The translations under genes were made by a program, and so were the position numbers. A stretch of DNA of 64,000 bases, taken from NCBI GenBank assembly GCA_947471745.1, contig CANJKZ010000264.1:1185501-1249500 (forward strand), read 5' to 3'. Below are positions 1-19,844 of this stretch, in pieces. This stretch comes from Closterium sp. Naga37s-1. Lineage: Eukaryota; Streptophyta; Zygnematophyceae; Desmidiales; Closteriaceae. The notes beneath the pieces were generated by a model, which did not search any database, was not told where the DNA came from, and saw nothing but the letters and a program-made list of their open reading frames with translations. The stretch's first letter is position 1; each line of letters opens with the position of its first letter.

Positions 1-141
1 AAAGTCGCCACTTGGGTCTGAGGTTGCGCGAAGAGGAACGACTGGATTCGCGAGTAAAATACTCCGATAGAAGGTCGTCGGCACAAGAACATTCCGAGGC
101 AAATATACGTCAAATATACTTGTTTGTTAAAACATCTTGAC
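1..141. other. No gene seen at left edge
   Basis: This is sequence downstream of the stop codon of the minus-strand zinc-knuckle gene. I see no coding potential, repeat or RNA gene in it; it may be 3' UTR. Confidence 0.4.
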
Positions 142-2489
142 TCAAACAGGCTCTCTGTTAAGCTTAACCAGAAGCTCGCAAGTGCGCCGATTATGCCCAG
201 TACTGCTACACTTAGAGCACCGGATAAGTCTGTGCAACACCTTCCCTGCTTTCACCTCCTCTGTAGCCCTCAGGGCAGGTGTAAGCTGTTGGCTTTTCAT
301 AGCATCCTCAGGGAGGACCTCCTTGCAAGATCGACGATTATGTCCGAGTTCTCCACACCTTGAGCACTCCATGAGCCTCCTCAGACCTCTTTTTGTACGG
401 TCTTGCTTCACATACCCTGTTGAGGGACAAAAGTTTCTCCGATGGCCAGCCTGCCCACAAGCTTTACAATGAAACGCTACACCTGGCATGGAAGGGATGG
501 AAGGGGTGGAAAGGACGGGAAGACACATGACACAAAAAAAATGTGAAAAAACGAGGGAAATTTTAGGCACGGGCAAGATCACGGAAAACAAGGGATTGAA
601 GCCAACAACAGGGGTAGTGTAACAACGTATCAGCACCTGTCTTTACTTGGCTGATAAGCTGCCTGAATGCAGGGTCAGCACCGCGCTGCTTGGCCCGTGC
701 CGATATCTTGGATGGAGCATTCTTCTCGTAGTATCCCTTCTGAGAATACAGAGGGTGAAAAGGGGAAAGCGAAGGCGAAAAGTCAAGGCAGGGACTTGCA
801 GTCAATGGGAAGGCAGAAATACAACCATCAAGAGTAGACAACACAAAGTCAAGCACTGGTAGTAAGACTCTGCTCATACACCTCTCATCAGACGTGAGCG
901 TAAATGCACAGTGCATATTTCATTCAAGATGGCTGGTTCGGTGCAATACAGCCTGGTGACACGCGATGCAAACCGATGATAGGTATGATGGATTGTCATT
1001 GACGCACGCCTCAAGAAGAAAAGACATACATCTTCCTCTATGAGGTGATGCAAAAAATGCAGCATGTTTGAGCAGCAGAACATAAACTGACACAGAATAA
1101 CACCAGGCTCACCATCATTGCTGCCCGCAACCTTTCCTTTCTCTCCGGATCCGCAAACCTCTCTCTAGCAGTTCTTGACAACCGCCCAGTCCTCCTCTCC
1201 AACGCTCTCAACCCCTCACTAATCCTCCTCCTCTCCTCCTCTGACCTCGGCCCATACACTCGCTTCGTCTGCTGCCTCCTCCGCCTCCTCTCCAGCAACT
1301 CAGCCTCTACTGCAGCGTCTGCTGCCGCTTCTGCCTCCTCGTCCCCCTCTATAATCACCTGCCCTCCCGGCCATGGAAGATATAAGAACATGCTTCTGCT
1401 GCTGGGATTAGCATTTCTGCTGCTGCTGAAACTGCTGCTGGTGTTGGTGTCGGTGCTGGTGTTGGTGTTGGTGCTAGTGCCGGCGAAAAGACTACTGCCA
1501 TGAACAGCTCTGCTGCTAGAGGCGCTATCTATAGCACTCAGTGTGTTCATGCCACTGCTCCCTACGCCCCGAAACACTCCGTTTTCGACAAGAGGGCCAC
1601 CCCTGTCGCCCCTGCCGTTGGGTGACGTGGCCTGCCATCGGCCCAGCAGCTCGTGGCCTGGAGGGACAGGTGGCACGAGCCGACTGGCTGTGCGGAAACG
1701 CCTCTGTCTTTGGTGAGTTCGTCTATCCAGTTCCTCCGCCTGCTGAGCTGAAGGTGGGCTAGGGTCTCCATTCGTGGTGCTTCCACTGCTGCCGCTACGG
1801 TTGCTTTGGCTACTTCCGCTGTCGCTGCTATGGGTATTGTTGTTGTTGTTGTTGTTGTTGCTGCGGCTGCTGCTGCTGCTCCCATAGACGTCATTCGTTT
1901 CAGATTCTCCCGTGGCACCATCACGACTGCTGTTAACCACGCCACTGACGCGTCTGTCTGCTGATCCTCCTTGACTCTCCCGTCTCGAATTGCCAGAAAA
2001 CGGTTCATTTAAGCCCTGTGCCGACGCTTTGTGAGTCCTTCCGGCGGATATAGGTTGAGCGGCATTTGCGGCGGGAACCGTCAGCTTCTCCGTCAACGTC
2101 ATATGATCGCGTTCGTCGTTGCGAAGTGTCCGTACACTAATACCAGTTCTTCTTGTCTTCCGTCTCCTTCCCGTGTCTGAGAGTTTTGCACCTGAGCCTC
2201 TTCCATAAGATTTTGTAATCGCGTCGCTGAAGCTGCTGATTGAGCTCGGATTCCTGAGTCTGCTGCAGCTGGAGAGTCCGCCCTTAAATCCATAGGTGCA
2301 ACGCGACTGACGGTCATGGACACAACGAAATTGGAAACTTGCTAAGGCGGTAGCCCTCAAACCGTCAGTTTCAGTGTCGTGAATGAGCCTTGAGCCGTAG
2401 GTTGTAAACGACACAGGTCGCGAGTGGAGGAGCGAATGACGACTGGTTTGTAAGATCGCGAGTGCGGAGGTATGAGCAGTGCAGAGCAT
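142..2489 (-). CDS. NUMOD3-like / triple CCHC zinc-knuckle protein, probably organelle-targeted
   Basis: Three exons fit on the minus strand: 2489-1113, 739-637 and 482-142, with GT-AG ends and matching phases (0 then 1), giving about 606 residues. The first roughly 60 residues are rich in Ser, Thr, Arg and Ala with few acidic residues, like a transit peptide. Residues about 120-350 are low complexity, with an Asn run and Ser/Thr-rich stretches. A basic helical motif at about 410-457 (RSEEERRRISEGLR, then ARERFADPERKERLR) resembles NUMOD3 modules. Three CX2CX4HX4C zinc knuckles follow: C499/C502/H507/C512, C533/C536/H541/C546 and C582/C585/H590/C595. Zinc knuckles of this kind usually bind single-stranded nucleic acid, so a role in organellar RNA or DNA binding is an inference. 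The neighbour Snu114 is divergent across about 800 bp. The short exon 2 and its donor (GTGCTG) are the weakest parts of the model. Confidence 0.66.
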
Positions 2490-3296
2490 GGCAGACTCAC
2501 TACACAGTGAAGGCTGCTACGAGGCAGTGCAGCAACGAGAAACTCAGGATATGGTGCACTGAAGTCGAGTCACGTAACTCTCAAACGGCGAAGTGACAAA
2601 CTAGAAGCCGTCAACAACGCAAGAGAACGAAGTCATTTCTGCTGGGGAATGTGGCTAGGCGTTTTGATGCTCCATCCCATCCCCTCCCTTCCACCCCCTG
2701 TGGCAGCCGAACATCGCCAAGATGAATGTGGCTACGTGAAATGGCGAGGAATATGCAGAAGGGAAGAACCGCTCCAAACAGAAGGATACGCGAAGGACAA
2801 TTATTTTTATGACGACGTTCGCGAGAGTTACGCGCGCACACGTGGAAGCAGACGAACCATCTGATTCGTCGTCAGATATTTGTTCAGAATGTTCCCCCAA
2901 AAGCAGCGTCGTTAATAACTATATGGGTGTCATTCCACATAATTTTCTTACATAACATTGCGGTTTTATATCTCCTCGCGCGTCCTCAGTCTTCAGTCCT
3001 CCCAACCCAAACCCAAGCGCCTTAGATGCCATTTCCCTTATGATCAGCCTCAAAGCACCAGCAGCGGTTTTCTCAGACCAGCACCACACCACCTAGCCTT
3101 CCCGTAGGTCATTCCCTCTGCATCGCTCGGAGTTTGACCTTCCGATCTCGTTAGTGCAGGTTCGCAGGTTGCATCTCGTAGGTCATTCCCTCCGGCTTGC
3201 GAATTGTTCGATTCCGGGTTATAACCTTGTTGTACCAACAGTGCAACCTTTCCCCGTTATTACCTGCGAAGTCCTACGATCAGCCGTTCTCCGACA
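2490..3296. promoter_or_regulatory. Divergent intergenic / promoter region
   Basis: This 807-bp space separates the start codons of the minus-strand zinc-knuckle gene and Snu114, so it should hold both promoters and both 5' UTRs. No clear TATA box could be assigned. A short direct duplication (core GTAGGTCATTCCCTC) occurs near 3104 and again near 3178, just upstream of the Snu114 start. Nothing else was recognised. Confidence 0.45.
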
Positions 3297-11464
<8,168 letters not shown>

Positions 11465-11518
11465 GGTGGCATGGCAAGACACTGACCTGGCTGGACTGTT
11501 AATTTGGTACCCTACCGA

Positions 11519-11624
11519 TGGGTATGAGCGGGGATGTGATGTGAGCATCAACATCTTCTTATCCTATGCTACGCTCCTGGAGCTGGCTCGACATGACGCA
11601 GAGCTGCAGCAGATCCTTTGGGTG
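11519..11624 (+). repeat. Echo of Snu114 exon 10
   Basis: A diverged copy of the final exon ([21 protein letters not shown] to the region of the stop) lies about 55 bp after the true stop codon. It would form part of the 3' UTR or downstream spacer. Confidence 0.82.
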
Positions 11625-12041
11625 GCTCTCTGGCCTGGTTGAATTGTTTTCCATTCGAGTGCTCTCCAAATTCTTGATACAGTGATTGCCTAACAACGCT
11701 AACTACAGATTTCCTCCAATTCCAAGCTTCTCAACAGTAGATAATTCTTCTGTTTGTACGATACGAAGCCCCAGTTAGAAAAAAAAAAAAAAAAACATCT
11801 GGAGAGTTGATGACTTGAGGTGCAATACAGAATAACAGGTTTTAGCGTCATTGAAGATTGTTTGTAACTTGAGTAACACGGTAACCCACTTTTTACATGT
11901 TTCGATCAGTACCACAGGGATTCTTTGAGTAAAGAAATCGTTCAAATCACAATTTCTGGGTTGGAAACGTGAGTCAAAGCAAATTGTGCAAGCACCCAAG
12001 TTCATGGGAAGAAGCTTACGGTATGCAGTTACATCTACGTT
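11625..12041. other. 3' flank of Snu114, no gene seen
   Basis: AT-richer sequence with a 17-base A run near 11779. It probably includes the Snu114 3' UTR and polyadenylation region. No reading frame of note. Confidence 0.4.
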
Positions 12042-12049
12042 CTACACTG
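12042..12049. repeat. Left target-site duplication of T1
   Basis: CTACACTG lies immediately left of the T1 terminus and is repeated exactly at 32437-32444 on the other side. Confidence 0.85.
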
Positions 12050-12299
12050 CAGGCCCTCAGATTCACTTTTAGGGACCCTGATGCATCAGGGTCCCTGTGA
12101 AAAAAAAGGCTGATTGTCAGTGTTCCTAAAAAAAAAAAAGCCTGAAATTTCAGGGTTCCTAAAAAAAAAAAGCATTATCTCATATAATTAATATTTGTGG
12201 TTACAAATTCAGGCCCAACCAAATATAACGATAGAATCGAACCGGTGTCCCTTCCCCTTCGGCAGTAATTACGGTACGACTGGGACAGTTCATGTTGTC

Positions 12300-12304
12300 G
12301 AAGG
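12300..12304. repeat. Target-site duplication of R1 (left)
   Basis: GAAGG here and at 32176-32180 flanks R1. Confidence 0.88.
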
Positions 12305-12489
12305 TGTTGAGATAATATCGAGACTTAAGCACTTCAAGGAATTCGTGTAGTACAGTTAGTACAGTGCGAGACTTCGCACGTAATAGTAAAGTACCGATAG
12401 GCTGACGTAAGCAAAGCGCTACGCGCCCTAGGAGGACGTCAGCACGTAGCTATAGGCCTCGCAAATAGTCACGCACCGTTTCAGAACAC

Positions 12490-12494
12490 GAATA
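12490..12494. repeat. Target-site duplication of R2 (left)
   Basis: GAATA here and at 17900-17904 flanks R2. Confidence 0.85.
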
Positions 12495-12631
12495 TCTTGG
12501 AGTATAGGCATGAGTGGAATTGAGTGTCGAGAGGATTGGTACAAAGGAGAAACCTAAGGGGTTGTACCCCACAGTGAGTACCCCACTAAGCCTACACAAA
12601 CTATAACATATATATATATATATGTTTGACA
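12495..12631 (-). repeat. R2 3' LTR
   Basis: 137-bp terminal repeat. It matches 17763-17899 with about four differences. Confidence 0.9.
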
Positions 12632-12857
12632 CACCCCCATAGGCAAAATGGGGGAGAACAGAGGGTCACAAGACCAGTCAGGAAATGCAAAGCAAGCTCA
12701 GGGTGGATCACAACGTCACCACGCAGTCTGAGGACAAGCAAAAGGCCACAAGGCCAGTTGACATGCAGAGATATATATGTAACAACAACAACACAGTGAT
12801 CTCTACCTACCAGAGCAAGCATGCAGGTATACATATAGATCACAGTACAAACAAAGC

Positions 12858-15311
12858 CTACAGCAAGTGAGGAAGCGTGGGTACAAGGCCTAACAAAGTA
12901 CAGAAACGCTGATGATCACAAGGCGGAAGTGCCTTGGTGAATATATTAGCAGTGTTGGCCCGAGTGGCCACGTGAGCAAGACGAAGCTGGCCACGCTGCT
13001 GCAACTCTCGAGCAAGGAAGTAACGGAGAGCGATGTGCTTCGTTCTGTGCTCCAGTCTGTGCTCCTGACACAAGGTAATGGCGGCCTTGTTGTCGACGTA
13101 CAGAACTGGAGGAGAACGAGGCTGCTCTCCCAAGTTGGTCAGCAGGTAGGTGAGCCAGCGTAGCTCCTGTGCAGCCATGGCTGTGGCGTAGATCTCAGCC
13201 TCACAACTGGAGCCGAGAACTGAAGACGAGCGTGTAGAACGCCAGGAAACTGAACCAGAGCCAAGGCTGAAGGTGTAACCCAGTGACGACCGCTGCGTAG
13301 ACTGGTCGTCAACCCAAGAAGCGTCCGAGTGACCAGTGAGGACAACGTCACCCCGTCCTCCAAGCACGAGCCCCATGCCCGATGTACTGCACAAGTAGCG
13401 CAGTACCCTCTTAGCAGCATCCATGTGCACCTTTCTGTGCCGAACAGGAGCCACGTAGCGAGCCAGAAGGCCAAGAGGGTACGCAAGGTCAGGATGAGTG
13501 CAGGTCATCAGGTACATGAGGCAGCCTACTAGCTCTGGGTAAGGACCACTCGGCTCTACGGACTCGTTCGAAGGTGGAGCTGAGAGCGAGTGACCTGTAG
13601 CCAGAGGAGTGGCATGTGCTGAGGACCAGGTGAAGCCGAAGCGCTGAAGGACCTGCTGCACCATGTGTGACTGAGTCAGTGTGATGGTGCGGCGTGCTCT
13701 GTCCCGGGTGATCTGCAAGCCAAGGTAGCTGCGCAGCTCACCCAGGTCTGTGCACGTGTGTCTCTTTTGCAGCTCCGACTTCAGCAGGGCGAGAGCCTCA
13801 GTGTCCGCAGTGGCAAAGACCAAGTCGTCGACGTACACGAGGATGTAGAACGACGGCAGCGAAGTGTCGGTGCGCAGAAACAGCGACGGGTCAGCAGTCG
13901 ACGGGGCAAACCCAAGAGCCGCAAGAGTCGTCCTCAGTGTGTCGTGCCACTCACATGGCGCCTGACGGAGACCGTAGACTGGCCGCCGAAGGCTCCACTG
14001 GGTACCAGGAGGGAACGACTCAGTGAAGCCAGGTGGGCGGCGCAGCCAGATCTCCTCGTGCAGACTGCCCTGTAAGAAGGCTGTGCTGAAGTCAAGAGAG
14101 TGAAGCTCGTAGTCACGCTGAGCGGCAACGTGCAGCAGCACCCGAAGAGTGGTCATCTTCGGGGTGGGGGAGAAGGTCTGGAAGAAGTCAACTCCCTCAC
14201 GGTGACTGAAGGCTCGAGCAACGTAATGAGCCTTGAAGACAGGCGGAGAACCCGACGGCCGCTTCACCCTGAAAATCCACATGCCACTGACGATGTTCGC
14301 CCCAGGTGGGGGGACCTCGTCGACGTAGGTGCCTGTGGACTTCCAAGAAGCCATCTCTGCGTCCATGGCTGTCTGCCACTGAGAGGAGTAGGGACCCGCG
14401 ATCGCCTCAGCGTACGATCGCGGAGTCGGGATGTCTGGTGCATCCGGGTCTCCCTCAGGGGCAAGCAGCATGGCCACGAGATGAGGCGCAGCGGCTGCAA
14501 GGCACTCAAGGTCCTCCTGCCTGTCCTCAAGGTCGTCCGTGCCAAGAGCACACTCACCCCCGACGAACGGAGGACAGACAGACTCAGACTCAGCAACAAG
14601 ACTAGCGGCGTAGTCTAGACGACAGGCTGCAGCAAAGTAAACAAGCTCAGCGACTAAGGCAGACGCAGTAGCAGACTCAAAAGACGGGTCAGTGACAACA
14701 GTAGCAAGCAGACGCGTGACAGTAGAGTGCTCAGCACGAAACTGGTCAGACGCAGGGTCAGCGACGACAGGCAGAGAGGACGCAGGCGGAGACAGCAGAG
14801 GAACACGCGACGGAGGAGAGGGAGGACGACGGACTACAAGGTGAGGGCCGGGGACAGCCGTCTGACGCTGACGAGGAACACGACTACCAGAACGACCAGA
14901 ACGGACAGGTGAGACAGGACGCGACGCAGGCTCACGACGCTCAGCAAGGCCCCCTGTCTGCTCAGTGTACGGAGAAGGAGCAGGCAGCAGTGAACCAGGC
15001 TGTAACGGAAGACCAGTAGACGAAGGGAGACTAAGAACCTGGCGAAGCGCTGAGTCAGGCGGTGGCTGAGACGACGGAGACGGCGGAGCGAAGAACAGGC
15101 ACGGCTGTGCAGGGCGACCAGCACCAGCAGCTCCAGCACCCCCAGCAGCTCCAGCACCTCCAGCCGCTCCAGCGCCTTCAGCAGCTCCAGTACCCTTAGC
15201 AACTCCAGTACCCTCAGCAGCTCCAGCACCTCCAGCAGCTCCAGTACCCTCAGCAGCTCCAGTACCCTCAGTAGCTCCAGCACCTCCAGCAGCGCCAGTA
15301 CAGTCATACAC
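12858..15311 (-). pseudogene. R2 pol part: reverse transcriptase and RNase H
   Basis: Copia RT and RNase H region. SYAEAIAGPYSSQWQTAMDA marks the RT start, YVDDLVFA the catalytic motif, and HIALRYFLARELQQRG the RNase H end. Upstream is a Gly/Ala/Thr-rich linker made of short tandem units. It belongs to a retroelement fossil, not a host gene. Confidence 0.9.
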
Positions 15312-15338
15312 AACACTGCCAGCCCCAGGAGCTCCAGT

Positions 15339-15481
15339 TGTCAGAATGTTATGTTTGTCTAGCCTGCAGTGGGGTACTCAATAGTGAGTATAGCCCAATT
15401 TAGGATTTGCTATATGTACTCAACTGCTTGCTAGTGCACTCCTCTCTTTCTCGTTTCTAACTTGCAACTGTTCTTCCAACA
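15339..15481 (+). mobile_element. Solo copia LTR inside R2
   Basis: A 143-bp solo LTR beginning TGTCAGAATG and ending TTCCAACA, bracketed by CCAGT at 15334-15338 and 15482-15486. Its 5' half resembles the LTRs of R3 and R7, so it comes from that family. It arose by insertion into R2 followed by LTR-LTR recombination. Confidence 0.88.
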
Positions 15482-15648
15482 CCAGTACCCCGAGTACGAG
15501 CACCTCCGGGACCAGCTACACTAGCACCTCCTGCAGGCAAAGGACCAGCACCACCCCTTGCCCCAGTGACGCCAGCAGAAGAACCCCCAGTAGTAGAGTC
15601 CTGAGGTGCAGAAGCGCGACGTAGACGGCGACCGTACCAGTCGTGCAG

Positions 15649-17292
15649 CTACTGGGAGGTGAGAGGCACACGCTGACGAAGACGACTACTCCAAGGAGAC
15701 CGCGTAACAGCAGTCTCAGAACCCTCAGGCGACTCACCCCCAGACTCAGCACCCCCAGGCTCCGCACACGCAGGCTCAGCACCCCCAGACGCAGTACCCC
15801 CAGACGCAGGACCTCCAGACGCAGCAACCCCAGACACAGGACCTCCAGGCACCTCACGCGCAGGCTCAGCACCTCCAGGCTCCGTACCCGCAGGCCCCTC
15901 ACACTCAGCGCCCCCAGACTCAGCACCCCCACGCTGCGCACCCCCAAGCTCCGCACCCCCAGGGACAGCACCACCGCCAGCAGGACCGGAGTCACCAGTG
16001 ACCTCAACAGGCACAGGGACGGGAGGGTCTACCCGAGAAACACCTGAAGGAGCAGGACCTGGCGCGGGGAGGGGGTATACCTGGGGAGGACCTGGGGCGA
16101 GAAAGAGCGGCGGGAGAGGGCGAGGAGCAGTGCGGTAGGGTAAGAGGCGGTAAAAGAGGACCGACTCGTCAAAGGTGACGTCCTGGGATGCAAAGACACG
16201 GCGCGAGGTGGGGTCGTAAATCTGCCAGCCAGGCGCGTCAGGGACAAAGCCAAGGAAGACGCAAGGAATGGCGCGAGGGGAGAGCTTATCCGCGGTGGTA
16301 TCGTGGACAAAGGCACGAGCACCCCAGACCCGGAAATGCGACGCATCGCCAACCTTCCCCGTCCACAGCAGCGTAGGCGAGGTCTCCGGCAAGGAGACAC
16401 GGGGCCAAAGGTTGAGCTGATGCGCGGCGTACCGGACCGCAAACGGCCACAGAAAATGGGGGGCAGCAGCATGGATCATGGAGGTACGAGCGACCTCCAT
16501 GACTAAGCCAATGCGGCGCTCAGCAACCCCATTTTGCTGCGTAGAGGCCGGAAGCGTCAAAGTCTGGCGGATGCCGTGCTCCGCACAGAAGGCTGCCAAG
16601 AGGTCTGAGGAGAACTCACCACCTCTGTCAGAGGGCAGACGCAGGACAAGAAAGTCCGACTGGAACCGCTCGCGGAGCTGGAGACGAGTAGCGCGGATCC
16701 AGGGGATCAAAACATCAGGGACATCCCCCTTGCGCTGCAAGGGGAAGACCATGGTGTAGCGCGTATAGTCGTCGACAACCAGCAGGAAGTACCGCTCGTG
16801 GCCCTGTCCACGGACGCGGGCTGGGCCCCACACGTCCAGGTGGAGAGTCTGCAGTGGAGCCTCTGTGGGAGGGAACAAGGAGGAGTGAGGAGCGGCGCGC
16901 TGCCGCCCCTTGACGCAAGGAATGCAGGGCGGCGCAGGTGAGGGAGGGAGGGCAGGCAGAGACCTGGGAAGACCAGAGACCAGAAAGCGAGAGTGCATGC
17001 TACGAAGGCGAGGCAGGGAGGGGTGACCAAGGCGGTGGTGCCACAGGAGAGTGTCGTGAGACAGCCGGCGACACTCACACTGGGTAGCTACCTGAGCAGA
17101 CGCGTGCAGTGTAGGCAAGTCGAGTGCGCAGGCGGCAAGGCAAAAGGTAAGCAAGGAGAGACTGCGTGCAAGGCTGCAGTGGCGGCTTACGAACTGCTGT
17201 GGCGGTGCACGGACTCCTAAGGCAGCACGGAGGGCAGTAGTGGGCCGCGTGTGGGCCTCTAAAGCGGCGCGTGGTGCAGCAACGGGCCGCAC
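15649..17292 (-). pseudogene. R2 pol part: pre-integrase and integrase
   Basis: Pre-integrase zinc region (LLWHHRLGHPSLPRL), then an integrase core with HLDVWGPARV, VVDDYTRYT, RGGEFSSDL and NGVAERRIGLVMEV, and a copia integrase C-terminal part (VFLGFVPDAPGWQ). Retroelement fossil. Confidence 0.9.
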
Positions 17293-17762
17293 ACGGGCTC
17301 CTAAGGCGGGGCACGGTGCAGCAGTAGGCCGTGCGCTGGCTCCTAAGGCGGCGCACGGAGCAAGGGTGGGCTACACACCGGAGGAGGCGACGCAAGGGGC
17401 CGGCGGCAGGTTGCGCGGGCGGCTTAAGCGGCGCGCGGGCCGGCAGCAGGCTGCGCGGGTGGCAGATGCGGCGCGTAGGGCCTAAGCGGGCTGCGCGCGG
17501 GCGGCTTACGCGGCGCATGGGCCGGCGGCAGGCTGCGCGGGCGGCTGTCGTGGCGCGCGGGGCCGAAACTGGGCCTAAACGAGCCTAAACGGGCCGCGCG
17601 TGGGCTGCTTAAGTGACGCGCGCGGGAAAAAAAAAAATGGGGCCGCGCGCGTGCAGCCGAGGCGCGCGCGGGCAGCAGGCAAGGCAGGCAGACAAATGAG
17701 GTAATGTGGTAACGGGTGGGCCCTAATGTTAGGTCCTAAAGGCCTCTAGGCTCTAGATACCA

Positions 17763-17899
17763 TCTTGGAATATAGGCATGAGTGGAATTGAGTGTCGAGA
17801 GGATTGGTACAAAGGAGAAACCTAAGGGGTTGTACCCCACAGTAAGTACCCCACTAAGCCTACCCAAACTATAACATATATATATATATATGTTTGATA
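17763..17899 (-). repeat. R2 5' LTR
   Basis: 137-bp terminal repeat at the element's 5' end on the minus strand; the primer-binding site lies at its left edge. Confidence 0.9.
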
Positions 17900-17945
17900 G
17901 AATAGCGTGAGTACAGTATGCGAATAGGTACTTTACTCTAGCTAT

Positions 17946-18122
17946 TGTCAGAATGTTATGCTCTAGCCTGTAGTGGGGTGCTCTATAGCGAGTACAACCC
18001 TTCTAGGGTTTGCTATTTGTATCCTCATTCCTGCTAGTGAACACTCCTCTTTTGCCTAAACTTCTCTTGCCTAGCTAGGACTTACCTAGCTATGGCTCCT
18101 AACTCTACCTACTATCTTCACA
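17946..18122 (+). repeat. R3 left LTR
   Basis: 177 bp, TGTCAG...TTCACA; nearly identical to 19414-19590. Confidence 0.93.
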
Positions 18123-18227
18123 TGGTATTAGAGCGATATGCTCCTGGCCTGTGGGCCCCACCTCACTGCTTCCGCTGCTACTGCTACTCTCTGTGTTGCA
18201 CGCCCCGTGGCGTGCAACGGATTTTTC

Positions 18228-18370
18228 ATCCCGCCACGCGCTCGGAGCGTGCGGCGGTTTTCTGCCCGCCGTGCGCCCCGAGGCGCGCGGCGGTTTTCTG
18301 CCCGCCGTGCGCCCCGAGGCGCGCGGCGGTTCTCTGCCCGCCGTGCGCCCCGAGGCGCGCGGCGGGTTTC
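18228..18370. repeat. 36-bp tandem array in R3 leader
   Basis: About four copies of a ~36-bp GC-rich unit (core TTCTGCCCGCCGTGCGCCCC) in the interior of R3. Translations are arginine/alanine-rich noise. Confidence 0.88.
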
Positions 18371-19413
18371 TGCCCCGTCACGCAGCGCGTCGCTCCCGGG
18401 AGGCGCTGCGACGGGCGACGGGGACCTGCGCGTCGCCCCCCGTCACCCGTCGTGGCCTGTGCGCGGCCCGTACAGCCTGCGCGCGGCCCGTACGGGCTGC
18501 GCCAAGCCCGCGCGCGGCCAGTACGGGCTGCGCCAGGCCCGCGCGCGGCCCGTACGGGCTGCGCCAATCCCGCGCGCGGCCTGTACGGGCTGCGCCAGGC
18601 CCGCGCGCGGCCCGTATGGCCTGCGCCACGCCCGCGCGCGGCTCGGGCCGCCTGCGCGCGGTTCGGGCGGCTGTGCCAGGCCCGTGGGCGGCCCGTTCTT
18701 CGCTGCCCCTGCGCTGCCCGCTGTCCCCCGTGCTTCTGATGGCGCCCCACCCCTGCTACTGCCCGTTCTCCTGAATTAGGGTTTGGGGGTGGGGGGCATG
18801 GGGGTGCAGCTTCTGTGTGCCGTCCCCTGCTCCTCCTCCTCCTCCGTCTCCCAGTGCTGCAGCTGCCGCTGAGGGGGGTGGACCTGTTGGAGCCGTCGGA
18901 GTGGTACTAAGGGGGGTGAAGGGGGAGTGGAGCTAGGGGTGAAGCAGGGGGTGTGTGTCAGGGGGGGTGGGACTGTTTGGGGAGGTTGAACGAAGGTTGC
19001 CGTCGTGTTGCCAGCAGCACCTGTAGTCCGGGGAGTTGCTCCGGTAGCCCAGTCGCAGCCACCTGTGCCAGTCGCCCGTGGGTCCGTTGCTCGTCTGCCG
19101 CTACTTTTAGCCGCGGGGCCAGTTACTCCAGTAGTCCGGAGCGCTGTTCCGGTAGCCGCTGTGCCAGTGTGCCTCCTGTTGCCCGTGTGTCTGCAGCTTC
19201 AGTCGTCGCCTCCTATCTCCTCTCCTCTTACAGTCTCGCCTCCTCCTCCTCACTTGCCCTCTGCGATAGCCTCTAGCTTTGCTCATAATTGTGAACTTTA
19301 AACTATTGCTTCTTGTACTTGTGCTCAGAATGTGTGGTGACATTGTGATCCACCCTGAGCTTGTTCTGCTTTGCTTGCTCTGCTGATTACACCCCACTTT
19401 GGCTATGGGGGTG

Positions 19414-19590
19414 TGTCAGAATGTTATGCTCTAGCCTGTAGTGGGGTGCTCTATAGCGAGTACAACCCTTCTAGGGTTTGCTGTTTGTATCCTCATTCCT
19501 GCTAGTGAACACTCCTCTTTTGCCTAAACTTCTCTTGCCTAGCTAGGACTTACCTAGCTATGGCTCCTAACTCTACCTACTATCTTCACA
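19414..19590 (+). repeat. R3 right LTR
   Basis: 177 bp; the preceding ATGGGGGTG acts as the polypurine-type tract. Confidence 0.93.
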
Positions 19591-19844
19591 GCTATATATT
19601 ATGTATGTTTGTCATTTTATAATATATCTGATTTCAGAGACATAGATCCTGAAACATATCACTACATGGGCTTAAATTAGTCCAGACAAAGCCTCCTACA
19701 CTGGCTTGAACTCATATAAAGACTTCCGCTACGACAGGAAGCTACCATCCTAAGTATACTATCCTATTCAATCATTTCAAATTCTAACATGGTATTGCGA
19801 GCGTCTTAGGATTCTACAAGCTTCCAACTACATACTCTGCAACT

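Larger units (their letters stand above)
12495..17899 (-). mobile_element. R2: minus-strand copia element inside the R1 left LTR
   Basis: LTRs are 137 bp: 3' LTR 12495-12631 and 5' LTR 17763-17899, about 97% identical. A TGGTATC-type primer-binding site lies next to the 5' LTR and a G-rich tract (ATGGGGGTG on the minus strand) next to the 3' LTR. Recognisable parts are pre-integrase, integrase core, a repetitive linker, reverse transcriptase and RNase H. A GC-rich repetitive leader occupies about 17300-17760. A solo LTR of another copia family lies in the linker region. R2 is broken, with a few breaks. Confidence 0.9.
17946..19590 (+). mobile_element. R3: young non-autonomous copia-type LTR element
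   Basis: Two 177-bp LTRs (17946-18122 and 19414-19590) differ at about one base. They are flanked by GCTAT at 17941-17945 and 19591-19595. A TGGTATTAGAGCG primer-binding site follows the left LTR and a G-rich tract precedes the right LTR. The 1.29-kb interior shows no gag or pol homology. It holds a ~36-bp tandem array (18228-18370), a GC-rich stretch of CGTACGGGCTGCGCC-like units and a tail shared with R7. It is a TRIM/LARD-like element that must rely on proteins from relatives. It lies in the R1 left LTR. Confidence 0.92.

Noticed and set aside
11779-11795. A run as the tail of a retrocopy or LINE
   Set aside because: There is no target duplication or upstream element body; it is more likely part of AT-rich 3' flank.
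12225-12299. Possible tRNA gene on the minus strand
   Set aside because: Only a T-arm-like B-box is seen; there is no cloverleaf.
18092-18779. Three overlapping plus-strand frames of about 210 codons in R3
   Set aside because: They arise from GC-rich tandem units; all frames are equally open and none resembles gag.
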